A model generated the notes under the pieces. It worked only from the letters and a program-made list of their open reading frames with translations, made no database searches and was not told the DNA's origin. This document shows positions 21,701 through 32,200 of a DNA stretch of 64,000 nt, in pieces. The translations under genes were made by a program, and so were the position numbers. Origin of the DNA: Microglena sp. YARC (taxonomy: Eukaryota; Chlorophyta; Chlorophyceae; Chlamydomonadales; Chlamydomonadaceae); assembly GCA_022414725.1 (NCBI GenBank), contig CM039464.1:36939037-37003036 (forward strand), read 5' to 3'. The stretch's first letter is position 1. Every line of letters starts with the position of its first letter.

Positions 21701-21959
21701 CAGAACTGGATATATGATTATGGCAGCATAAGGAGAGAGATAGGGAAACATAAGCGCCTGTCCACCGGCTGGGTTGCGGTTGGATGGGCAGTTAGGCAGG
21801 ATAGGGGAGTTGGATAGGCCGTGCATGGAAGCATGAGCGCCCATGCTGCTGCTGAGTGTCAAGGTGATACCTGTAGACCTGCTGAGTGGCAAGATGATTT
21901 GTGCGTAGACCTGTGGAAACGATTGATCATGTCAAATCACTCTGAATAGGCCCTCTGAT

Positions 21960-22135
21960 TAATGATAACGCCTGGTGCGTGGTATTACGGCGGTACAGAA
22001 TGGGCTGCTACTTTACCTGGACAAAGCTACCATGGCCGTTGACAGCGACCGCAAACACCAAAACGCACCCGTAAGTATTCGAACCCCGCACCTTCTTGTT
22101 TCGACCTCTACCATTGAGCCAGTCGTTGAACAGGA
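21960..22135 (-). mobile_element. tRNA-derived SINE, subfamily B, copy 1
   Basis: On the minus strand the head has Pol III A-box-like TGGCTCAATGGTAGAGG and B-box-like GGTTCGAATAC, then the SINE body, ending in the tail GCGTTATCATTAA at 21960. The tail is shared with subfamily A. Confidence 0.8.
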
Positions 22136-22391
22136 TCGGGTCTTTTAAAAGAGTTCAGACTTGTGTAGTAGGCTTATTCATCCTTACTGGTCTCAACGCC
22201 AGCAGAATGCGTATTCAGAGTGAGTTTGTCAGCCATTGCCAGCCTGGCCTCAATGCACTTGACAGTCATCTGAACCGAGTTCAATTGACCTATCGTTTCC
22301 ACAGGTCTCCATGATATGTGCCAGGCTGGCAAGCATTGACATCCTGGTGTTATGGTCATATACGAGAATATATAAGGTGGTGTTTAGCATA

Positions 22392-22572
22392 GCTTTCCTT
22401 TTCGGGTACAAGCAGGAGCTTCTGGGCAGCTCCTTAAGTTAGACACTGGGCGAAGCCCCGGGATTTCAACAGCACTCATTTAGCTTCAGATGGACGAAGT
22501 TGCTGCAGGTTGTCTGTGTAGCAGGCCTGAGGAGCTGCCTATATGGTGCTGCTCGTAGCTGAAAATAGAAGC
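22392..22572. mobile_element. TA-flanked MITE, copy 2
   Basis: Ends GCTTTCCTTTTC and GAAAATAGAAGC, flanked by TA at 22390-22391 and 22573-22574. Contains GGGCAGCTCCTTAAG and GGAGCTGCC, the family blocks. Confidence 0.72.
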
Positions 22573-22659
22573 TATGGTGTGTAGGATGATATCTGGCCAC
22601 AAGGCTATCATGTTATTCAGCTCAAGCTGATGTGAGAATATAGAAAGGCAATAGCACGC

Positions 22660-23075
22660 TCAGATAACATTTGTGTGCTCTCTGCCAGCCCCATTGGTAG
22701 AAATATAACACTCGGGTAACATATGTGTGTTTTCTGCCAGCCTCATCATTGGTAGGAATATAACACGCTCAGCTGCGCTCAGATAACATGTGTGTGTTCT
22801 GCCAGCCTCGTTGGTAGAAATATAACACACTCTGGTAACATATGTTTGTTTTCTGCCAGCCTCATCATTGGTAGGAATATAACACGCTCAGCTGCGCTCA
22901 GATAACATGTGTGCGTGTTCTGCCAGCCTCGTTGGTAGGAATATAACACGCTTAGATAACATATGTGTGTTTTCTACCAGCCTCGTTGGTATGAATATAA
23001 TCAGGTTGGCTAACATTTGTGTGTTTTCTGCCAGCCTCATCGGTAGGAATATGATCAGGTAGGCTAAAGCTGGGC
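22660..23075. repeat. Minisatellite, ~55-60-bp units
   Basis: About eight units with GATAACATGTGTGTGTTCTG, CCAGCCTC and TTGGTAGGAATATAACAC. No coding function seen. Confidence 0.9.
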
Positions 23076-23369
23076 TTACGCACTGATTTTTTCTCCTGTT
23101 TTGGTTCTGTCGGCAGTGCAAGAACCAAACTGGGTCCTTGTACGGGCAGTAGTTTTTTGGCGGAGCCCCCCCTTCTGCAGGGCGGGAGCCCCCAGGGTCA
23201 CCTCGGTGTCTGTTTGGCTGACCATAAGAAACAAGAAACCCTGGCCCTAACTAGCCCCGGGCCCTGTCGTTACCTGTTGGGGTTTGATAACATGGTCTAG
23301 CAGCCGTCAGGCTGCTCGTCGTGTGCGGGCGGAGTCAACATGGGTATTATTAACACTGCAACACCACAC

Positions 23370-23564
23370 CAGGGTACTTCAAATGGCCGAATTGGCCAGC
23401 GCTTTAGCGCACTTGAAACCAAAAAAACTGCGCTTTGTAGTGCAAAAAGCGCAAAAATTGCTTGCAGCGCCCACAAGGGGTTGCTAAAAACTGCGCTTAA
23501 AGCGCAGAGGGGATCAAAAAGTCAGCGCGCAAAAGCTCAAAAGCGCGCGCTTTGAATTACCCTG
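23370..23564. mobile_element. hAT-type MITE, family 2, copy 2 (intact)
   Basis: 195 bp. Ends CAGGGTACTTCAAA and TTTGAATTACCCTG are near-perfect inverted repeats. Target duplications CACCACAC at 23362-23369 and 23565-23572 are perfect. Confidence 0.92.
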
Positions 23565-23877
23565 CACCACACATCTGGATACAGAAAGGGAGTACATGAA
23601 TCACAAGGTGGCAGAGGGGCCTCCACATGATATGCAGTACCTCCAATTGTACGGACCCTACTTGCCAGAGTAGAATAGGAGGTAGTGGGGTTCGATGTGT
23701 CAGCTGTTATTTGGTCTCCTAGCAAACTTTATAGGGAATTATTATCGGATCTCCGCCTTAGTGGTGGTTATGTAGTTATGTAACAATTATTCTCCGTACC
23801 TACTTCTGTATGTCTCCTTGGCTCGTCCGTGTCCGTGCACTCGGGTGTTACGTGACACTTTTATGTTCACACTTTGA

Positions 23878-24314
23878 TTGGCAGTAGTGGATGGGGTCGG
23901 TATTAGGGCTGTTCAGGACGCTGCGTCCTCCGTTGCATCTGCGATTGCAGATGCAACGAAGAGTCCTTTGCGTCTCAGGACGAATTCAAGCCACGTCACC
24001 ACAACCCACTCTAACCCAGGAGCGTGGTGTTGGTGCACTGCTTATAGTAAAGCATTCTCTTCCTTGACATGTCAAAGTTTGGCCTTGCTTACGGTAACCT
24101 TAGGCCAGTGCCAGGCAATCTGGCATGGATTCCATGGAATGATTTAAACGATTTTCTTGAATTTATATGCACGGCCAAAGACGTTTTTGTAATATTTGTT
24201 ACCCAGGGTAAGGTTAGTCATCCTCACGATGAAGAAAGTACATTAAGCCATCCAATCAATACGGTAGCTATGACTCTAATTGACCTGCAAAATATTAGAC
24301 TGTCATACCCATAG
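23878..24314 (+). other. Unclassified open stretches
   Basis: Two overlapping open frames (23878-24147 and 24069-24314) have protein-like composition, for example NDFLEFICTAKDVFVIFVTQ, but I recognise no family. They lie among repeats and may be retroelement debris. Confidence 0.25.
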
Positions 24315-24596
24315 AGAAGGCTCCCTGGTTTCGGTGGCAGTAACACAACTTAAATGTCGAACCGGGGTTCGATTCGTTTTTTTGTATTGTTTGTTTATCG
24401 TTCAGAAGAAGGAAACCAATAATACAAAATGGTTCATTCGCGTTTACACTTTCCTTGGAATAATTGTACTTACCGGTACTGCCGAAGAAGGCGGGCAGCC
24501 AAATTGCTAGCTGGAGCTATGTAACTACGGTTAGTTCAAGTTCAAGTTTATCCGCTGAGTAGGCCCCCTGGTGTCTGCGACAGTGCCGTGATAAAT

Positions 24597-24788
24597 TAAT
24601 GATAACGCCTGGTGGGGCGTGGTTTACAGGGAGCCACGTCTTGCGGCGATAGAGAACGGACTGCTATTTTACCTGGACACTGCTCCCATAGCGGTTGACA
24701 GCGACCGCAACACACTCAAGCGCACCCAATTGGATTCGAACCCCACACCTTGTTTCATCGAGCTCTACCATTGAGCCATTCGTTGACA
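24597..24788 (-). mobile_element. tRNA-derived SINE, subfamily B, copy 2
   Basis: On the minus strand the head has A-box TGGCTCAATGGTAGAG and a perfect B-box GGTTCGAATCC, followed by the body and the GCGTTATCATTA tail. It could still be read by Pol III. Confidence 0.85.
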
Positions 24789-25035
24789 CGGGATGTACTG
24801 TATTGACTTATACATCGTATGGGGCTTCTTGGCATTGAGAGATAGTGAGGTTGGAGTTGGCTGAAAAACGATGTAACAATCCAATCCACTTGAATGACTG
24901 AAGTAGGAATACGTTACCAAAGTTTGGGGATCTGCATTTCCTCACAGTATACCTCGAAGGTCATAGATCACACAGCAGTACAGTACTAGGCAGTACATGT
25001 CCCACCAGGCAGATCACTCTTTCAAGACACTGCAT

Positions 25036-25070
25036 CCCCCCCCCCCCCTCCCCCCCACCCCCCACCCCCC
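25036..25070. repeat. Poly-C tract
   Basis: Long C run with few T and A interruptions. Length is likely uncertain in the assembly. Confidence 0.9.
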
Positions 25071-25341
25071 GCTCTCAACCCACAAGACTTAATAAAGAGG
25101 ATCCATTTACGGTCAAACTTTGTATGGGCTTCTTCTGTTCATCAGTGCTTTTCCTGTTTAGCCCCTCCTGCTATAATAATTTGACAGGTCCCTTGACTAA
25201 TTTGGTCCACCCCTGGACTGTAACAACATACATAAAGACGTACATACAGTGGCCAACCTCTCCCGTCCCTAGCCTAGACCTACCACAGGTCTATAAACTG
25301 TCCCATCCGCCTCGTGTGCTCCCTGGTTACCGTGGGTATCA

Positions 25342-25493
25342 GGGTACTACATGACGCATGCTATTGCGCGCCAGGTTTTGGAGCCCGAATGTGCGATTGA
25401 CTCAATTTTTCCAATGCAATCCAACTAGCTTAGACCTACAACAAATCCACAGTTGAAGAATACAGGACATATTATAGGATTGGTGGTTGACCC
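25342..25493. repeat. Direct repeat, left copy
   Basis: About 152 bp matching 26429-26582 (GGGTACTACATG to GGTGGTTGACC) with scattered differences. The two copies enclose a copia protease fragment and a minisatellite. They may be diverged terminal repeats or a segmental duplication; no target duplication was found. Confidence 0.7.
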
Positions 25494-25611
25494 CAGTGCA
25501 AGCAACCGGGCTGGCCTCCTCAACCTCACGCCTCGTACTAAGGCGTACCATTCATTTATTTAATAGTTAAGGATGGGCAAGTCCCCTTAATCTAATTGGC
25601 CACCCCCTGGA

Positions 25612-25866
25612 CTGTAACATACAGACATACTGTAACAATGGGGTGTAACACAGAAATACTGTAACATACAGACATACTGTAACACTGGGGTGTAACACAG
25701 AAATACTGTAACATACAGACATACTGTAACATTGGGGTGTAACACAGAAATACTGTAACATACAGACATACTGTAACACTGGGGTGTAACACAGAAATAC
25801 TGTAACATACAGACATACTGTAACACTGGGGTGTAACACAGAAATACTGTAACATACAGACATCCA
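25612..25866. repeat. 47-bp minisatellite
   Basis: Five to six nearly identical units containing CTGTAACATACAGACATACT and GGGGTGTAACACAGAAATA. It sits inside the direct-repeat pair. Confidence 0.95.
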
Positions 25867-25933
25867 GGGTATTTGGACATAGTTTTTGCCAGTCCATAAT
25901 GTCTGGCAAGTAATGCAAGCTTTTTAGCCAAAT

Positions 25934-26185
25934 TTGGTCAAGTTCCATAACGATCCTGATGACATCCTCGCAGCACTTACATCCAAATATGATACCAGAT
26001 CCACACCCCGACAGCATTCCCCTGTCGCAGCCGAATCAGCCGCATCAAATGTGCCAGCATATGACGAACCTGCATCTACCCCTACTGCACCTCAGTCTCC
26101 TTCGTATGCCCTTAAAGCATCCCCACGCACAAACCGCATGGCAGTAAACTGGATCATGGACACTGGAGCTACCTCCCTCTGTGCA
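25934..26185 (+). pseudogene. Copia-type Gag-protease fragment
   Basis: An open frame ends in RMAVNWIMDTGATSLCAS. WIMDTGATS is the active-site pattern of retroelement aspartic proteases (usually D-T/S-G-A). Upstream lies a Pro/Ser-rich linker like the end of a Gag. Homology stops at 26185, where the dispersed AAGCAAACGGGCTGG repeat begins, so the element is broken there. No integrase or reverse transcriptase follows. Confidence 0.65.
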
Positions 26186-26428
26186 AGCAAACGGGCTGGC
26201 TCCCTCAACACACTCACACCTTATTATAAGGCATCCTATTAATTGATTAGATTTCTAGCCAGACATCATACATGCATTACTAGCAAGACCAGGACATCAG
26301 ATCCAGGGGCTGGTGGATCCACTCACAGCGCTGTTTTTTCCATCCGTCGCGGCGCCATTTCGTTGCTGCATGGCGACAAATGGGTCCGGCTAAACTAGTC
26401 AGAATGCCCCCTGAAGCCCCCTGCCAAA

Positions 26429-26582
26429 TTAAGGGTACTACATGGCGCAGGCAATTGCGCTCCAGGTTTTGGAGCCGAATGTGCGATTGACACAATTTTT
26501 TCAATCCAATCCAACTAGCTTAGACCTACCACAAATCCACAGCTGAAGAATGCATGGCATATTTTAGGATTGGTGGTTGACC
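26429..26582. repeat. Direct repeat, right copy
   Basis: Partner of 25342-25493. It is followed at once by part of a TA-type MITE (CCTGAGCCAGACACTGGGCT to GCTGAAAAGAA, 26590-26745). Confidence 0.7.
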
Positions 26583-26838
26583 TGGCAACCCCTGAGCCAG
26601 ACACTGGGCTAAGCCCCAAGAGTTTGACAGTTCTGGACAGAGGATTCTGTTAGCTTCCAGACACACTAGAAGGCATTAGCTTAGGCCTAATAGCCAGTCA
26701 GGGGAGCTGCCTAAAAGCTGTTGCTTTTAGCTGAAAAGAACCCCTCTGAATTAGACACCCCCCTGCTCACAACGACAGATTCATAGTATGACTGACAAAG
26801 CATGTAGCAAGCCGAGCCAAGCCAAGCCAATTGCTGAC

Positions 26839-26993
26839 TCACAGCACCAGATTCATGGTGTCTCGAACAGCCAGGAACAAGCCTGAACCCAGGAGTAACA
26901 ACAGGCCCGAGCTCATTACAGCGCCCTCAACCTCATCGGGAACCTTGCGCCCTCCACGAATTGCCTCGATTAGCAAGAAGGCTAGGTAGCCGC
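26839..26993 (-). CDS. ARASP-type protease, last exon
   Basis: 155 nt. Acceptor CTTCACTATGTAG; stop TGA at 26839-26841. With the last base of the previous exon it reads GGYLAFLLIEAIRGGRKVPD, then EVEGAVMSSG and a hydrophobic helix LLLLLGSGLFLAV, ending RDTMNLVL. This matches the family C-terminus in motif order and length. Confidence 0.93.
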
Positions 26994-29176
26994 CTACATA
27001 GTGAAGGGTGGGTGGGTGGGTGGAAGGGTGGATGGGTGGGGGAAGTATGGGTGGAGACAGACTAGGGTTGGTGGGTGGCGTGGCAATACTTGGGGTGGGC
27101 GCAAGTAGCAAGAAGGCTAGGTAGCCACCTACATAGTAAAAAGTGTGTGGGTGGGTGGAAGGGTGGGTGGGGGAAGACTTGGGTGGGGGTGGGTGGGTGG
27201 TGGTGGTGGTTGGTGTGTGTGTGTGTTTTGTAGTTGTGTTTGTGTGTGTGTTGTGGCGGTGGCGGTGTGGTGTGTGTTTGTGTGCTTGTCTGTGTTGTTG
27301 TGGTGGTGGAGGAGACAGTGTGTGTGTTGTGTGTGTGTGGTGGGGGGGACTCATCATCAAGTCCTGGACGGGGTAATAAGTTGACTGCTGCCAAGTTAAT
27401 GTTAATGATGGCACAGAATTGGAGAATGTGTGTGTGTGTATGTGTGTGTGTGTGTGGGGGGGGGGGGGGACTGTATATGCGTTAGTTTGTCTGTGTGTGG
27501 TTAGTTGTGGCGGTGGTGGTGGTGGGGACTGTGTGCGAGGGGGACAGTGTGTGGGGGAGACTGTGTGTGTGTTTGTCTATTGTGGTGGTGGTGGGGGCCA
27601 CTGTGTGTGCGTGTGGTGGTGTGGTGGTGTGGTGTGGTGGTGGTGCTGGTGTGTGGTGGTGTGGTGGGGACTCACCATCAAAGTCCCGGAGCGGCAATAA
27701 GTTAAATGCTGCCAAGTTGATATTGATGACGGCTCAGGACTGGAAGATGCGACTGTGTGTGTATGGTAGTGGTGGTGGTGGTGACTGTGTGTGTATGTAT
27801 GTGTTTGTGGTGGTGGTGGTGTGGTGGTGGTGGTGGTGGGGACTCACCATCAAGTCCCGGGAGCGGCAATAAGTTAAATGCTGCCAAGTTGATATTGATG
27901 ACGGCACAGGACTAGAAGATGTGACTGTGTGGTGTGCATGTGTGTATGTGTGTGTGTGTGTGTAGGTGTGTGTGGGGGTGGGGGGGTGGAGTGGGGGGGG
28001 CTGTGTGTGTGTTTGTCTTGGTGGTGGTGGTGGTGACTGTGTGTGTGTGTGTGGTGGTGGTGGGGGGGGGACTACCATCAAGTCCCGGGAGGGGCAATAA
28101 GTTGACAACTGCCAAGTTAATGTTAATGACAGCACAGAACTGGAAGATCCCGGCAGCATCAGTGCGTAAAATGTCGGAGCCAGCTGCAACGATGGCAACA
28201 GGGCCTGTCAGCTGTTTCGAAGCCTGAGAGAAGTTGCTGAAGATGTTGCTCAGACCGCGATATACAGTGTTGAACAACCTGAGGGGGGAAGAGAGTGGTG
28301 GTGGTGAGAGTGGTGGTGGTGGTGGTGGTGGTGGTGGTGGGGTGAAAGCTGTGTTGGTGGTGGTGCTGCAGGCAGCAACGATGGCGACAGGGCCCGTCAG
28401 CTGTGTCAAAGCCTGAGCAAAATTGCTGAAGATGTTGCTCAGACCGCGATATACAGTGTTGAACAACCTGAGGGGGGTGGAGAGTGGTGGTGGTGGTGGT
28501 GGTGGTGTGTGTGTGTGTGGGGGGGGGGTGAAAGCTGTGTTGGTGGTGGTGCTGCGGGCAGCAACGATGGCGACAGGGCCCGTCAGCTGTGTCAAAGCCT
28601 GAGAGAAATTGCTGAAGATGTTGCTCAGACCGGGATATAAAGTGTTGAACAACCTGAGGGGGGTGGAGAGTGGTGGTGGTGGTGGTGGTGATAGCTGTGT
28701 TGGTGGTGGTGCTGCGGGCAGCAACGATGGCGACAGGGCCCGTCAGCTGTATCGAAGCCTGAGAGAAATTGCTGGAGATGTTGCTCAGACTGCAATATAC
28801 AGTGTTGAACAACCTGAGGGGGGTAGAGAGTGGTGGTGGTGATAGCTGTGTTGGTGGTGGTGCTGCGGGGAGCAACGATGGCGACAGGGCCCGTCAGCTG
28901 TGTCGAAGCCTGAGGGAAATTGCTGAAGATGTTGCTCAGACCGCGATATACAGTGTTGAACAACCTGAGGGGGGTAGAGAGTGGTGGTGGTGAGAGTGGT
29001 GGTGGTGGTGGTAAAAGCTGTGTTGGTAGTGGTGCTGCGGGCAGTAACGATGGCGACAGGGCCCGTCAGCTGTGTCAAAGCCTGAGAGAAGTTGCTGAAG
29101 ATGTTGCTCAGACCGCGATATACAGTGTTGAACAACCTGAGGGGGGTAGAGTGTGGTGGTGGTGGTGTGTGTGTGT

Positions 29177-29219
<43 letters not shown>

Positions 29220-32200
29220 GAAAGATGTGTTGGTGGTGGTGCTGCGGGCAGCAACGATGGCGACAGGGCACGTCAGCTATGTCGAAGCATGAGAGAAGTT
29301 GCTGAAGATGTTGCTCAGACCGCGATATACAGTGTTGAACAACCTGAGGGGGTAGAGAGTGATGGTGGTGAGAGTGGTTGGTGGTGTGGTGGTGGGGGGG
29401 GGGGGGTGAAAGCTGTGTTGGTGGTGGTGGTTGCGGGCAGCAACGATGGCGACAGGGCCCGTCAGCTGTATCGAAGCCTGAGAGAAATTGCTGGAGATGT
29501 TGCTCAGACTGCAATATACAGTGTTGAACAACCTGAGGGGGGTAGAGAGTGGGTGGTGGTGTGATAGCTGTGTTGGTGGTGGTGCTGCGGGGAGCAACGA
29601 TGGCGACAGGGCCCGTCAGCTGTGTCGAAGCCTGAGGGAAATTGCTGAAGATGTTGCTCAGACCGCGACTATTACAGTGTTGAACAACCTGAGGGGGTAG
29701 AGAGTGGTGGTGGTGAGAGTGGTGGTGGTGGTGGTGGTGGTGAAAGCTGTGTTGGTAGTGGTGCTGCGGGCAGCAACGATGGCGACAGGGCCCGTCAGCT
29801 GTGTCGAAGCCTGAGAGAAGTTGCTGAAGATGTTGCTCAGACCGCGATATACAGTGTTGAACAACTTGAGGGGGGTAGAGAGTGGTGGTGGTGGTGGTGT
29901 GTGTGTGTGGGGGGGGGGGGGGGGGGGGGAGGGGGTGGGGGGGGGGGGTGAAAAGCTGTGTTGGTGGTGGTGGTGCGGGCAGCAACGATGGCGACAGGGC
30001 ACGTCAGCTATGTCGAAGCATGAGAGAAGTTGCTGAAGATGCTGCTCAGACCGCGGTGCACAGTGTTGAACAACCTGAGGTGGGGGGGGGGGAGAGGGGA
30101 GGGAAAGTGGACGTTGCTCAAACCACGATGTTCAGTACTGAATAACACGAGGGAGGGAAGGAGGGGTGGGGTGGGGGGGAGGGGAATTCAAATTCATATC
30201 TCCAACCAGGCAGTGCAAATACTTCCTCACCGGTATAACTCTGCAGATTGTCAAATTCAGATTCAAATTCAAAAACCTGACCAAGCAGTGCAAATGCTTC
30301 CTCACTGGTATAACTCTGCAGATTGTCAAATTCAAATTCAAATCCCCAACCAGACGGCTATTACTAGCTACATTTGGTTACTAGCTACATGCTTTGTCAA
30401 AGATACCATAGACCGTTCTCTGCCCGCGTACGACGGGTTCCCTGAACACCACGCCCCACACAAACTCTTGGGGCCATCCAATTTATTTTGAATGCTCTCT
30501 CATTTAAAGATCTTGCCCAAGTACCTGCCCTGGGTGTAACCCCAGGGGCTCAGGCGTTATCATTACCTTTTATTGAAGGTCACCAATACGGACGTGGGAT
30601 GGAGGTGGTCGAAATTCAAATTCAAATTCAAATTCAAAATTCTCACAGGTTGTATTCCGAGCTTGTGACTATGAAGGTTTCCAAAATGTAGATGAGGTCA
30701 TAGTGACCAGATTTCAAATTCAAATCAATTGTCTCACCGGTCGTATTCCAAGGTAGTAACCTTGAAGGTCTCTGATTCAGACGTGGGATGGAGGTGGTCG
30801 AAATTCAAATTCAAATTCTAAACAAAAGTCTCACCGGTTGAATTCCGAGGTAGTGACTATGAAGGTCTCCAAAATGGAGATGGGGTAAAAGTGATCGAAA
30901 TTCAAATTCAAATTCAAATCAAAAGTCTCACCGGTTGAATTCTGAGGTAGTGACTTTGAAGGTCTCTGAAACAGACTTGGGATGGAGGTGGTCGAACTTT
31001 AGGTTACTCGTCAAGCGCACACCGATGCGACCGTCGCCGGTGTCCAAATCAGCCACTGGAATAGCTGGAACCTGCAGGGTGTGTTGTGGTGTGTGGTGGT
31101 GGATATGTGGTGGTGTGCAGTTGGTGGTGGTGTGTGGTGTGTGGAGGTGGTGGTGTGTGGTGGTGGTGGTGTGTGGTGTGTGAAGGGGGGGCTCCCCCCC
31201 CAAAAACCAGATGTTACTCGTCAGGCGCACACCGATGCGACCGTTGCCAGTGTCCAAATCAGCCACTGGAATAGCTGGCACCTGCAGGGTGTGTAGTGGT
31301 GTGTGGTGGTGGATGTGTGGTGGTGTGTGGTTGGTGGTGGTGTGTGGTGTGTGGAGGTGGTGGTGTGTGGTGTGTGAAGGGGGGGCTCCCCCCCAAAAAA
31401 CAGATGTTGCTGGACAAGCCAACACCGATGCGACCGTCGCCAGTGTCCAAATCAAGCCACCGGAAATAGCTGGAACCTGCAGGTGTGTTGTGGTGTGTTG
31501 TGGTGGATGTGTGGCGTGTGCAGTTGGTGGTGGTGTGTGGTGTGTGGAGGTGGTGGTGTGTGTGGTGGTGGTGGTGGGTGACTGTGTGTGTTGAAGGGCC
31601 CCCCCCCCAAAAAAACAGATGTTACTCGTCAAGCGCACACCGATGCGACTGTTGCCAGTGTCCAAATCAGCCACCGGAATAGCTGGAACCTGCAGGTGTG
31701 TGTGGTTGGTGGTGGAAGGTGTGTGTGTGGTGGTGTGGTGTGGTTATGGTGTGTGTGAAGTCTGTGGTGGTGGTGCGTGGTGGTGTGTGGTGTGTGGTGG
31801 TGGTGTGTGGTGTGTGGATGTGGTGTGGTGTGTGTGGTGGATGTGGTGTGTGTGGTGTGTGGTGCGGTGTGTGTGGTGGTGTGTGGTGGTGGTGTGTCCG
31901 TGTGTCTTGTGTGGTGGAAGTGTGTGGTGGTGGTGTGTGGTGGAGTGTGTGGTGAGTGTGTGAGTGTGTGGAGTGTGTGTGTGGTGGGTGTGTGTGTGGG
32001 TGTGTGTGGTGTGTGGTGGTGGTGTGAAAGTGTGTAGTGGTGGTGTGTGGTGGTGTGGTGGTGGTGGTGTGGTGGAGTGTGGTGGTGTGTGGTGGTGTGT
32101 GGTGTGGTGTGTGTGTGGTGGTGGTGTGTGGTGGTGTGGTGGTGTGTGGTGGTGGTTTGCCGGGTGAAGTGTGTGGTGGTGGATGTGGTGTGTGGTGGTG

